Source: Salinigranum rubrum
GTDB taxonomy: Archaea > Halobacteriota > Halobacteria > Halobacteriales > Haloferacaceae
Reading direction: 5' to 3'
Assembly (NCBI RefSeq): GCF_002906575.1
Contig: NZ_CP026309.1
Coordinates: 1,178,001 to 1,242,000, forward strand
DNA: 64,000 nucleotides
Part shown: positions 32,997-41,386 of the stretch, piece by piece
How the letters are laid out: each line of letters opens with the position of its first letter
Numbering within the stretch: the stretch's first letter is position 1
The notes under the pieces: model-generated
Database searches by the model: none
What the model was told of the DNA's origin: nothing
The model's input: the letters and a program-made list of their open reading frames with translations, nothing else
Program-made: the position numbers and the translations under genes

Positions 32997-33004
32997 GATC
33001 TGTG

Positions 33005-33607
33005 TTAGATGCTATTGACCTCACGCGCCGCCCGCAGCGCCGACCGCTTCGGGAAGTCGCTGGCAGGGGCGATGGTGACCGTCTGCAGTTGCAGGAGCGC
33101 GCCCTTCTCCGGCCGACTCGTCTCCGTCCCACCGCCCGTGACGACCGCCCATCGTGGCTCGTGGATGGAGTCCCGTCCGGGTGGGGGTGCGCCGGCTGGC
33201 GCGCTGGCGTTCGACTGTGCATCGAGCGGCCCGATGCGGACGAGCTGCGTCCCGCCCGGCGCGTCGTGCTGCTCGCGATAGCGGACCTCGTCGCCGGGCA
33301 CCTCTCCGTAGGTGACGACGTCGTCCGCGCGGATCAGCAACGACCGCGCCCGGCGGTAGCGGTCGACGTGTTCGTTCGCGCCGAAGCCACGGCCGCGCTG
33401 GGGCATGAACGCGAGCGTGTACGTGACCGTCTGCCCTGGGCGGATGGGTGACGGACTCCCCTCGGCGCTGAGTCCGTCCGCGCGGACGTTCGCGCCAAGC
33501 GTCGGGGCGAGCGTGACGTACCACGGTGAATCGTGCCCGCGGTACACCGGGTCGCCCTTGCCGTACCGGTGGTACCCGTGTCTGACGTAGCCGTATCTGA
33601 AGGTCAT
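33005..33607 (-). CDS. Putative distal tail protein, 200 aa
   Basis: Beta-rich protein just downstream of the tape measure, the usual place of the distal tail protein. The N-terminus is rich in Tyr, His and Gly (FRYGYVRHGYHRYGKGDP). Then come VTYTLAFMPQRGRGFG, RSLLIRADDVVTYGEVP and GGTQLVRIGPLD as strands. No family recognised by motif, so the name is from gene order. Confidence 0.6.
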   Translation of the reverse strand: MTFRYGYVRHGYHRYGKGDPVYRGHDSPWYVTLAPTLGANVRADGLSAEGSPSPIRPGQTVTYTLAFMPQRGRGFGANEHVDRYRRARSLLIRADDVVTYGEVPGDEVRYREQHDAPGGTQLVRIGPLDAQSNASAPAGAPPPGRDSIHEPRWAVVTGGGTETSRPEKGALLQLQTVTIAPASDFPKRSALRAAREVNSI

Positions 33608-33619
33608 GGAAAAGCGCTG

Positions 33620-36600
33620 TCAGGGCCGCCCGAGTTGCCGCTTGAGATCCTGTTTGAACTCGTCCTTGACTGCTTGGATGAGTTCCCGCTCGCTCATGTC
33701 GCTGCCGTCGACGTCGATGTCGAAGTGGTAGGTGTCACCGCCCCCACCGCCTGCACTCATCGCTTCGCGAGCGACGTCTCGGAGGATCCGCTCCATGGTC
33801 GAGTGTGGCGTGACGAACTCGTCGTCGGTTCCTTCGCCGACGAAGGCCGCTGTGGCGCCGGTGACGTATCCTCCGCGGGCGAGGCCGACGAAGCCAGTCG
33901 ACCCGTCGTCTTCGGAACCGCGTGCAGGACCGTCGTCATCGTCACCGCCCGGGTCGTAATTCGTCGGCGGCGACACGTCGGTGTCGTGGTCATCATCGTC
34001 GTCGCTGTCGCCGGGGCCTTCCGCCCCCGTGTCCCGTCCGGACGGGTTCTCCTGGTATTCGACTTCTCTCGTGACCGTCGTGGTGACGTTGTTGGGAATC
34101 TCAGCGATTTCGTTGATGGCGTCGCTTGCTTTGTCGATGATGCCCTGCAGATCGTCCTCGACGCTACTCAGGTCAAGCGTCTCTATCCCCGACTGCATGG
34201 AGTCGGCGACCTGTGACATCGCGCTGTTGAGCGACGATGCGGCCGTGGACCGAATCCACGCCGCCATGTCGTTGAAGGTGTCTTTGATAAGCGAGTTGTA
34301 GAACAACTCGTTGACGAACGCTTGCGTCGCCGCCATCGCGGCATCCCACATGATACCGATGGCAGTCTCGATATCGCCTGCCGCGTCGTTCTTGATGTAC
34401 TCGACCAACCCCCGACGAAGTCTGTGAAAACGGTCCAGAGTTTTCCCTGTACCTTTAGATATGTGATAAACGCGTCGAGCATCCCTTCGAGAACGAACGT
34501 GATTGCGGCGGTCATGTCGTTCCACGCGTCGTTTCGGAGATAGTCGACGAACGCGCCGATGGCGTCGACGATGATCGTCCCGAGAGTTTTGTTGATGCCC
34601 CAGTAGGTCTTGAACGTCTCCGCAAGACTCTCGCCGATGAATTTCGCGGCGGCGATGAAGTCCTCGCGGCCGATGCCGCGCAGCCAGTCGACGATTTCGT
34701 TCCACGTCGTCTGGATGAGATTTTTCAGGCCGTTCATCGTGGTCGTCCAAATCTCGTCCAACTCCGTCTGGATGATACTGAACGCCGCCGACAGCATCGA
34801 CTTCCCATCGCCCTGCAGGAACGACTGGATGCCGTTGATGGTCCGGTTGACGATGGTCTTGATTGCCGTCCACGCCTCATTCCAGTCGCCTTCGAGGATG
34901 GCCGCCGCGGCCCGGAGCGCGTTCTTGATGTTCTCCAGACCGGTCGAGACGACGCCGTCGATGGTCGACCACGTCGTCCGGATGATGGTTTTGAGTTGCT
35001 CGCCGTGTTCGTTCCAGATCGTCTCCATCGTCCCGAGAACCGTCGAAACTACGGTCCGGACGCCCCGGATGGCAGTCTTGATGGCGTCGAGGGCAACGAT
35101 GATCGTCGAGAACACGACGTTCGTGATTGCTGCGCCGTGCTTATTCCAGAACTCGGACATCCCCGTCAACACCGTGTTGACGAGCGGGGCGAGTGTCCGC
35201 ATCGCGTCTTTTAGCGAATCCTCGATGAGCAGGGTGATGCTCCGGATGCGTCGCATGATGTCCTGTCCCCGCTGGTCCCAGACGTTCCGGATCGTCGCCG
35301 TGACGTCCTGGACGAGCGAGCGCGTCGTCTGCATCGCCGGGCGGAACTGCGACCGGAGCGTGTCGAGGACGCGCATCACCGAGTCGCGGATGCCGGCGAA
35401 GTTGGTGACGAACGCCGTCCCGAGCGTGGCGGCGGCGATGGCGACCGTCCCGAGGGGGCCGGTCAAGGCCGTCAGCGCCGGGAGCACGCCCCCGAGCGCC
35501 CCCGCGACCGCCGTGGCCGCCGAAGACAGCCCCGCGAGCGCTGTGACGACGCCCGTGACGACAGGCGTGAGCGCCGCCGCGGCGATGGAGACGCGCTTGA
35601 TGGGGTCGGGCAGGTCGTTGAACCACTCGATTGCATCAGTCACGATGTCGACGAGGTCCGTCAGCGCGGGGACGACTGCGTTGGTGACGGTCACGCCGAG
35701 GCGCGTGAACGGCGGCATCAACCGCAGCACAGCGTCGAGTAAGTCGCCGAACGTCGGTGCCGTCGCGTCGACGACGCGCCCGAGGAAGTCCATCGCCGGC
35801 CCCGCCCGCTGCCGGACGACGTTCACGAAGTCCTGGAAGACGGGGAGCGCTTCCCGGGCGAAGTCGAACATCAGCCCGGTCAGGTTCGGGATGACGTCCA
35901 TCCCGATGGCTCCGAGTCGCCGCAGTTCCTGCCGGAACATCTCGGTCCCGCCGACCGAGTCGACCATCCGCTGGACAAGCTGCGGCAGCGCCGAGGCGGC
36001 GTCCTCGATGAGCGGGATGAACTGCTGGCCGAACGGGACGAGGATGGCGACGATCTCGTTCTTGAGCTCGCCGAAGCGCTGCTCGAGCGCCCCGGCGGCA
36101 CTCGTCGTGTCCTCCAGTTTGTCCGCCTGTTCCTGCAGCGACTGCAACTGCCGCCTCTGTGCTTGGGTCAGTCCCTCTTCGGTATCCTGCAGTGCCTCCA
36201 GGCGGCGGATTTTCTGGTTGATTTGCTGGAGCCGCTGCTTGTTCTGGCTCGCGAGCTTATCACCCCACGCGAGGATACCGGTCCCGATGACCGCACCGAA
36301 CGCGCCCGCGAGCGAGGTCGCCCCGGCCGCGAGTGCGCCGAACGTCGCGACGAGCGGGGCCGCGATGGATGAGAGTGCGGCGAAGGCCGGGACGAGCGAG
36401 CCCATCATGGCCGTCGAGAGGCCGCCCGAGGCGAGCGCTGCGGTCGTCGCCGAAGACGCATAGGCCGACGTCGCCCCAGAGGCAGCGGTCGCCGAGGCGG
36501 CCTGCTCGGTCATCTCGTCGCCGACCTCGTCGAGACGGGAGGCGGCGACCTGTGCCGCCGTCGCTGTCTGGGTCAGCTCATCGCCGAGTGCATCGGTCTG

Positions 36601-36804
36601 GGACTCCGCAGCGCTGGCTTCGGCCGCGGTCTGGATGGCCTCTGCACCGATGTCGTCCAAGCCCTCGGCCGCGCGTTGGGCCGACGTCTCCAGCCGCGTG
36701 GCGGCGCGGTCGAGGTCGGACGTCTCGGAGACGGCCCGGTCGGTGCCGCGGCTATACCCGCTGGTGTCCAGTGATAGGGCTCCTTCAAGTTCGTCGAAAA
36801 CCAT
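33620..36804 (-). CDS. Tail tape-measure protein (one apparent -1 frameshift)
   Basis: The first 800 residues are a long helical, alanine-rich protein with Gly-rich hydrophobic stretches (ALSSIAAPLVATFGALAAGATSLAGAFGAVIGTG) and repeated coil-like segments. Near 34409-34413, a run of five G on the coding strand, the frame becomes arginine-rich noise, while the -1 frame continues with LVEYIKNDAAGDIETAIGIM and ends in ERELIQAVKDEFKQDLKRQLG. The segment across the break repeats an earlier one (AIGAFVDYLRNDAWNDMTAAITF), so the joined product of about 1061 residues is credible. It sets tail length and guides genome exit. Confidence 0.85.
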
Positions 36805-36822
36805 CGCTGAGGAAGCTGTCTG

Positions 36823-36976
36823 TCAGAATCCGATGCCGTACTCGCTGGCGTACTCCCACGCCGCGCGTTCGAGGTAGCGCTTCTGTGGCCGTGGGAGATC
36901 GCCCCACTCGCGAGGTGTCATCCCGAACTCCTTCAGGAGCCAGAACCACCAGAGGCCGAGGTTACTCGTTGCGAAA
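36823..36976 (-). CDS. Tail assembly chaperone, T-domain extension (read by +1 shift)
   Basis: The frame contains LGLWWFWLLKEFGMTPREW followed by LPRPQKRYLERAAWEY, the classical T-domain style of tail chaperones (LLkeFgltpeEw). It has no good start at its upstream end. A Met inside (MTPREWG) would lose the Trp-rich part. It overlaps the G gene end and is in the +1 frame relative to it, directly upstream of the tape measure. Confidence 0.7.
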
Positions 36977-37453
36977 CCCTTCGGCGTCTTCGGCGTCGAC
37001 GCTGTCGTTCTGTTCGGCGACCGCCGAGCCAGTCTTCACGAGGTCGACGGTCGAGAACGTCTCCGTCCACCATGTCGCATCGCGGAGATCGGGGTCAGCC
37101 GCGTTCTCGGCGATGATCCGCGCGACCTCGTCGCGCATGCTCTGCAGTTCGCCGCGGAGGTCGGCGACGTCGTCGCCCTCCAGACTCTGGAACCGCTGGC
37201 CGATGGCCATCAGATCGAGTTCGTCGTCACTGGGGAGGCGCGTAAACTCCACCTCCAGCCCGAGCACGTCGACGGTGTGGGTCTGCTCGGCGGCGCGCTG
37301 TTCGAGCTGCTCCTTGACCGAAAGGTGCTCCTGCAGCTGCTCCTGTTGCTCGCGACGTTGCTCTTGCCCCGTCTCTACGACGGCCGCGTGTCCTGCGTCA
37401 TCATCAGGCGTTAGCGACGCTGCGTCGCCAGATTCAGTTGATGTGTCACTCAT
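36962..37453 (-). CDS. Tail assembly chaperone G-like protein, 163 aa
   Basis: Lies between the tail tube and tape-measure genes, where G and GT chaperones lie in siphoviruses. It has an acidic coiled N-terminus (EQRREQQEQLQEHLSVKEQLEQRAAEQ) and a domain EFTRLPSDDELDLMAIGQRFQSLEG. Near its end (TTT C at 36976-36973) a +1 slip would fuse it to the T domain. Confidence 0.75.
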   Translation of the reverse strand: MSDTSTESGDAASLTPDDDAGHAAVVETGQEQRREQQEQLQEHLSVKEQLEQRAAEQTHTVDVLGLEVEFTRLPSDDELDLMAIGQRFQSLEGDDVADLRGELQSMRDEVARIIAENAADPDLRDATWWTETFSTVDLVKTGSAVAEQNDSVDAEDAEGFRNE

Positions 37454-37456
37454 GGA

Positions 37457-37948
37457 TTACGCGGTCGTCTTTCCGAACTTGTAGCCGCCGTTGCAGTACC
37501 CTGTGAACGGGAGCTCTGAGTTATCTCCCGCGAGTGTCCCCTCGCCCCAGTCGATCTCCGTCCGATAGAGTTCGACGACCTGGTCGGCGCTCTGAGCCTT
37601 GTTCGGAGCCTCCGGATAGATGTAGAACCGCAGGTCCTGTTCGGTGTCTGTCTGTGGGACTCCATCCGAATCGACGATACCGATGGTTTCGAGCTGCGGC
37701 ATGTCCTTCACGAACTGGGTCATGAACTCGATGGTGATCGCCTTGTGCTGGCGATTGCGCTGAGTCCACTCACTCTCGTGAAAGTTGACCTCCATGTCGG
37801 TCGATTCGTTCGAGACGGTCGTTTCGCCCTTGGTGAAGCCGATGATACTTTCGCTCTCGCCAGCCTGACCGAGGTCGGTCACGAGTGCGATTTCGACGAA
37901 CGCCCCGCTGAGGGCGTCCGAAAGCTGGCTGTTGTTGGCTGCGCTCAT
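37457..37948 (-). CDS. Tail tube (major tail) protein, 163 aa
   Basis: Compact beta protein of the tail-tube type: VEIALVTDLGQAGESESIIGFTKGETTVS, then VNFHESEWTQRNRQHKAITIEF and LRFYIYPEAPNK...VVELYRTEIDWGEGTLAGDNSELPFTGYC. Size and position between tail terminator and chaperones are as expected for the single tube protein of a siphovirus. Absence of an adjacent sheath gene supports a non-contractile tail. Confidence 0.75.
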   Translation of the reverse strand: MSAANNSQLSDALSGAFVEIALVTDLGQAGESESIIGFTKGETTVSNESTDMEVNFHESEWTQRNRQHKAITIEFMTQFVKDMPQLETIGIVDSDGVPQTDTEQDLRFYIYPEAPNKAQSADQVVELYRTEIDWGEGTLAGDNSELPFTGYCNGGYKFGKTTA

Positions 37949-38015
37949 GGTGATGTCTGGTGTCTGATGTTGTCAGGAATCGAATCGCGGACTGCGGGTC
38001 GGTCGAAAGCCGATG

Positions 38016-38489
38016 CTACTGCACGCCGAGGACGCGGAAGCGGGCGCGGCGAGCCACGTGCGTGTGGCCCGCCAGCCCGGCGTCGGAGTCGCTCCCGGTC
38101 TGGGTTTCCGCGCCCGACGTCACCCCGAGTGGGATGACGTTCGGACCAGCGCCCTGGGAGAGACGGTGGCTGATGGCGTCGGCGACGTTCATCAACTGCT
38201 CTTCGGGGTGTGTCTGGTACCACCGGGTCGACGCGGCGACGGAGAACTGCACCGAGACCGAGGAGCGCACGCCCGCGCCGGCCCCCAGCCAGTCCGAGGA
38301 CGGACTGACTAACTGCAGGCCGACGATGGGGTACTCGTCGCTCAGCCCCGTCGGCGGGTTGTCCGACTCGCGGTGGTAGATGCGACGGGGCTCGTCGTTC
38401 AGGTAGCCCATGACCGTGTCGTCGTCGAGGAGCGTGTCACGGACGCGCTTGAGGAACCACGCGCCGTAGCCCTCGAACTCGACAGGCAT
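38016..38489 (-). CDS. Tail terminator / tail completion protein, 157 aa
   Basis: N-terminal helix GYGAWFLKRVRDTLLDDDTVMGYL, then strands EYPIVGLQLVSPSSDWLG and SSVSVQFSVAAST with WYQTHPEEQLMNVADAISHRL. This alpha/beta order is that of small tail terminators which cap the tube. It precedes the tail tube gene. Confidence 0.65.
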   Translation of the reverse strand: MPVEFEGYGAWFLKRVRDTLLDDDTVMGYLNDEPRRIYHRESDNPPTGLSDEYPIVGLQLVSPSSDWLGAGAGVRSSVSVQFSVAASTRWYQTHPEEQLMNVADAISHRLSQGAGPNVIPLGVTSGAETQTGSDSDAGLAGHTHVARRARFRVLGVQ

Positions 38490-38956
38490 CAGCTGACCCT
38501 CCCGACGGCCGTCTGGAACGCTTCCTTGAGCCGGCGCTCGATGTAGTCCTCCGACGTGCGGAGGGCCGGGCCGAGGAACGGCTGGGCAGGTGTTCCGGGG
38601 TGGTTGACCTCGGTCGCGAAGACGACCTCGCCGTCGACCGTGAACCGAAGTGGGTCGCCGGTGATCGTGTGCGGCCCGGTCCCGAACTCAACCTCACGCG
38701 CGTACTCGACGTTCGTGCCGACGACCGCGCGGTAGCCGTTTGCGATCGTCTCGACGACCGACGCGATGGACGCCCGAAGGTTCCCGGATTCAACTGGAGC
38801 GCGTTGTTTGGCTTCGCGCTCGATGTGGAGCGCGATGTCGCCCATCGCTTTCGGGAGTTCCTCGTCGAGGAAGACCTGCTCCAGTTTCCGGAGCTTCTTC
38901 TTGAGCCGGTCTGGACCCCCTGACTTCCACTCGAACGAAGCGCTGACGGTGGGCAT
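38489..38956 (-). CDS. HK97 gp10-like tail component, 155 aa
   Basis: LEQVFLDEELPKAMGDIALHIEREAKQRAPVESGNLRASIASVVETIANGYRAVVGTNVEYAREVEFGTG matches the HK97 gp10 family (kRAPvdtGnLraSi, v.YA.yvEfGt). It functions in head-tail joining or early tail assembly. Overlaps the terminator gene by one base. Confidence 0.85.
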   Translation of the reverse strand: MPTVSASFEWKSGGPDRLKKKLRKLEQVFLDEELPKAMGDIALHIEREAKQRAPVESGNLRASIASVVETIANGYRAVVGTNVEYAREVEFGTGPHTITGDPLRFTVDGEVVFATEVNHPGTPAQPFLGPALRTSEDYIERRLKEAFQTAVGRVS

Positions 38957-38962
38957 CTCTGA

Positions 38963-39355
38963 TCACCTCTGTCCCGTGTAGCGGTCGCAGTCGAACACCC
39001 ACAGTTCGGGCTGGCTGACGCGCCGGCCGAACTGTTCGCGGACTTGCTGGACGAGGTAGACGTCTTCGCCGTCGGGGTCGGTCGGGCCGACCCGGTCGAG
39101 CGTCAGGTGGTCGTCGACCTGGACCTGTGCGGCCTCTGGATTCGACGTCCAGACCACCTTGTCGGCGGTGACGACCTCGCCCGCGGCGTCGGTCCCGAGG
39201 TTGCCCGCCTCCGCAGGCGACTGGACGCGAACGGAGAGGGTGGCGACCTCGACACTGTCGTCCTGGACGGGCGCGCCCATGAAGTCCGACTCGCCGTCCG
39301 TATCCGAGGGGCGCGTGACCGTCGCCGTGTGGGTGTCGCGCTGGCGGTGGCTCAT
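38963..39355 (-). CDS. Head closure (stopper) protein, 130 aa
   Basis: Beta-barrel-like sequence (TATVTRPSDTDGESDFMGAPV, VEVATLSVRVQSP, VVWTSNPEAAQVQVDDHLTL, DVYLVQQVREQFG) of the length and place of SPP1 gp16-like stoppers. Lies one gene after the membrane protein and before the gp10-like protein. Confidence 0.65.
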   Translation of the reverse strand: MSHRQRDTHTATVTRPSDTDGESDFMGAPVQDDSVEVATLSVRVQSPAEAGNLGTDAAGEVVTADKVVWTSNPEAAQVQVDDHLTLDRVGPTDPDGEDVYLVQQVREQFGRRVSQPELWVFDCDRYTGQR

Positions 39356-39538
39356 CTACAGTACCCCGACGAAGGTCAGGACTGCGACGAATAGTGCCAC
39401 GAGGACGAGTCCCGCGTTCATCGCAACAGTCGCCCACGTGAACGTCGTCTGTTCGCCGAGGAAGATGGCTGAAAGGATCATCTGGATGAGGCACCACCCG
39501 GCGATGCCGAGGCACGCGCCGAGAAGCACACTACCCAT
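39356..39538 (-). CDS. Small two-helix membrane protein in the head-tail module, 60 aa
   Basis: From ATG 39538: two hydrophobic helices (VLLGACLGIAGWCLIQMILSA and WATVAMNAGLVLVALFVAVLTF) divided by a short polar loop. It is embedded in the late operon with adjoining stops and starts. Possible holin-like or virion membrane protein, but no lysis partner is adjacent. Confidence 0.6.
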   Translation of the reverse strand: MGSVLLGACLGIAGWCLIQMILSAIFLGEQTTFTWATVAMNAGLVLVALFVAVLTFVGVL

Positions 39539-39540
39539 GG

Positions 39541-40242
39541 TCACTTCACCTGCGAGTTGACGACGATCTTCTCGACGCCGTCGTGGGGGACAATCTGCGT
39601 CGAGCCGTCGCCGAACTCGATTTCGAAGTCGACCGGGTACTCGCCCGTCGCCGAGAAGTCGCCCGACTGGACGTCGTACTCGACCTTTCCGTCGGCCCCG
39701 CTGTTCGTCGTCGTCAGCGACGCCCCCGACAGCTCCGAGGACCCATCGGGCGCGTTGACGTGCATCCGGATCGCCGTCACGGAGGAGACGTCGATGGCCT
39801 GCCCGTTGCGACCACGGAGCGTCTTGGTCACGGGTGTCTCGTCGTCGCCGGGCTTGCGCTCTTGGACGACGGGCGTCCCGGCGGTCAAGTCGGCCTCGCC
39901 GAGCGACGAGCCCTGGACGCCCTCGACGACCTCGAACGTGAGGTTGCGGTCGTGCGGGACGTGCTCGTACACGCCCGAGCGGTCGATGACGACCTCGCCC
40001 GTGTAGGTTCCGGCGGCGTCGAGTTCCGAACTCCCGAACACGTAGCTGATGTCGCCGTTCGCGAAGTCCTCGTCCGTGACGGTCTGGTCGGAGACTTCGG
40101 CGTTGCCCTGGTCGTCGTCGACGTAGAGGTCGACGGCGGTGACCGAGGAGACGTCGAGGGCGGTGCCGTCCCGGCCGAGGAGCGTGTAGCTCCACTTCGA
40201 GTGGTCGTCGTTTGGTTTGCGGTAGTGGGTGATGGCTGTCAT
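39541..40242 (-). CDS. Structural protein with two tandem Ig-like repeats, 233 aa
   Basis: Repeat 1 (about 5-105: YRKPNDDHSKWSYTLLGRDGTALDVSSVTAVDLYV...HVPHDRNLTFEVVEG) and repeat 2 (about 120-230: ERKPGDDETPVTKTLRGRNGQAIDVSSVTAIRMHV...IVPHDGVEKIVV) align closely. The fold resembles the BppU-type Ig domain of baseplate or head fibres. Lies between connector genes and the stopper, so a decorating or head-tail fibre role is plausible. Confidence 0.7.
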   Translation of the reverse strand: MTAITHYRKPNDDHSKWSYTLLGRDGTALDVSSVTAVDLYVDDDQGNAEVSDQTVTDEDFANGDISYVFGSSELDAAGTYTGEVVIDRSGVYEHVPHDRNLTFEVVEGVQGSSLGEADLTAGTPVVQERKPGDDETPVTKTLRGRNGQAIDVSSVTAIRMHVNAPDGSSELSGASLTTTNSGADGKVEYDVQSGDFSATGEYPVDFEIEFGDGSTQIVPHDGVEKIVVNSQVK

Positions 40243-40245
40243 GGG

Positions 40246-40638
40246 TTAGAGGCTGACACTCCAGAACTCCTCGTCGCCGGTGCGGTACCCGGCCTCTTCG
40301 AGCGTGTCCTTCACTTCGTCACGGACTGCCTGCGGTGGCCGGTAGTCGTAGCCCGCACCGCTGACGAGGTCTTCCGAAGAGATGCCGTCTTCACGGATCC
40401 CGGCGATACGCTGTCGGGCGAGCCGAATCACGACTCCGCGGACGACGTACGGGACTGTTGCATCCTCGTCACGCCAGTCTTGGTCGTCGACGTACCCCTC
40501 GACACGTTCGGATGCGGCCTTGAGCGCGTGCTCGAGCAGGCCGTTCCACTCGCTTTCGCTGGTGGTGCCGGGGAAGTCGGTGGCCGAGTACTGTAGCTCA
40601 CGCTCCAGTGCGTCACGTTCGACGAACGGGAACGGCAT
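40246..40638 (-). CDS. Head-tail connector (adaptor), 130 aa
   Basis: Start at ATG 40638, overlapping the preceding stop (TGATG). Helical protein with LLEHALKAASERVEGYVDDQDW and VVIRLARQRIAGIREDGISSEDL, the four-helix pattern of SPP1 gp15/HK97 gp6 adaptors. Downstream of the capsid and upstream of the stopper, as expected. Confidence 0.75.
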   Translation of the reverse strand: MPFPFVERDALERELQYSATDFPGTTSESEWNGLLEHALKAASERVEGYVDDQDWRDEDATVPYVVRGVVIRLARQRIAGIREDGISSEDLVSGAGYDYRPPQAVRDEVKDTLEEAGYRTGDEEFWSVSL

Positions 40639-41012
40639 CACTCGACCTCCGACCGTCTGGCTTCGATGGCTTCGTACGCTGTCTTGCGATTCTCACCCTC
40701 GCGTTCGGCGTGGGCGAGTGCGTCCAGATGCGCGTCGAACTTTCCGGTCGCGAGCGCCTCGCGAAGGTCGTCGACCGACTCGTCGAGAATGGCCGTATAG
40801 TCCGACTCGACGCGCTCGAACCCGTGCCGGTCGACGAGCAGGTCGACGAGCCGCTTGTGGTGTTCCTCGCCTTCGTCGTCGACGTGCGTGAGGATCTCTC
40901 GGCGCGCGTCGACGTCGACCTCGTCGCCGGGCGTGACATCGATGTCCGCGGCTGGGAACCGATAGCGGTTCGCCGGGCCGGAGTACCGAAGTGTCGTCGT
41001 TGCGTCACTCAT
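40638..41012 (-). CDS. Structural-module protein, 124 aa
   Basis: Two-part protein: a beta N-terminus (TTLRYSGPANRYRFPAADIDVTPGDEVDVD) and a helical C-terminus (VDDLREALATGKFDAHLDALAHAEREGENRKTAYEAIEARRSE). The C-terminal helix pattern is seen in short head-tail proteins with a Rho-N-like element. Role from position only. Confidence 0.6.
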   Translation of the reverse strand: MSDATTTLRYSGPANRYRFPAADIDVTPGDEVDVDARREILTHVDDEGEEHHKRLVDLLVDRHGFERVESDYTAILDESVDDLREALATGKFDAHLDALAHAEREGENRKTAYEAIEARRSEVE

Positions 41013-41030
41013 GGCTGGATGGACGGGACG

Positions 41031-41384
41031 TCACCGCCGGTCGGAGATCGAGCTCAGGACACTGTCCCGAGGTGAGTCTCGATTCTCTTCGGCAGCCTCG
41101 ACGGCATCGAGATGCTCGTCGACAGCGCCGTCCTCGATGTCACTCGTGACGCTCTGCCACGAGCGATCGATGAACGCCGCGGCGTCGAACGCGTTCGCAG
41201 ACACGTCCTCGGAACCTTCGCTATCGACATCGCTCTCAGTCGGACGTTCCCAGCCACCGGACCGGTGGTCAAGGTACTCGTCGACGAGTTCCTCGGGGAC
41301 CTCGTACGTCCCTGGCCCCTCGGCGACGAAGCCGTGGGCGTGGTCTGAGAAACGCCGATCCAGTGTCCACGTAAGTTTGGGCAT
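41031..41384 (-). CDS. Structural-module protein, 117 aa
   Basis: Start at ATG 41384. LTWTLDRRFSDHAHGFVAEGPGTYEVPEELVDEYLDHRSGGWER begins a domain like that in the adjacent 124-residue gene (a PG-x-Y-x-VP turn and YLDHRSGGWE). An acidic tail follows. Probably a minor head protein or a partner of the neighbour. Confidence 0.6.
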   Translation of the reverse strand: MPKLTWTLDRRFSDHAHGFVAEGPGTYEVPEELVDEYLDHRSGGWERPTESDVDSEGSEDVSANAFDAAAFIDRSWQSVTSDIEDGAVDEHLDAVEAAEENRDSPRDSVLSSISDRR

Positions 41385-41386
41385 GG

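Noticed and set aside
34610-36463. 617-residue plus-strand ORF
   Set aside because: Antisense of the tape-measure gene; composition (Ser, Arg, Thr-rich) is that of a shadow frame.
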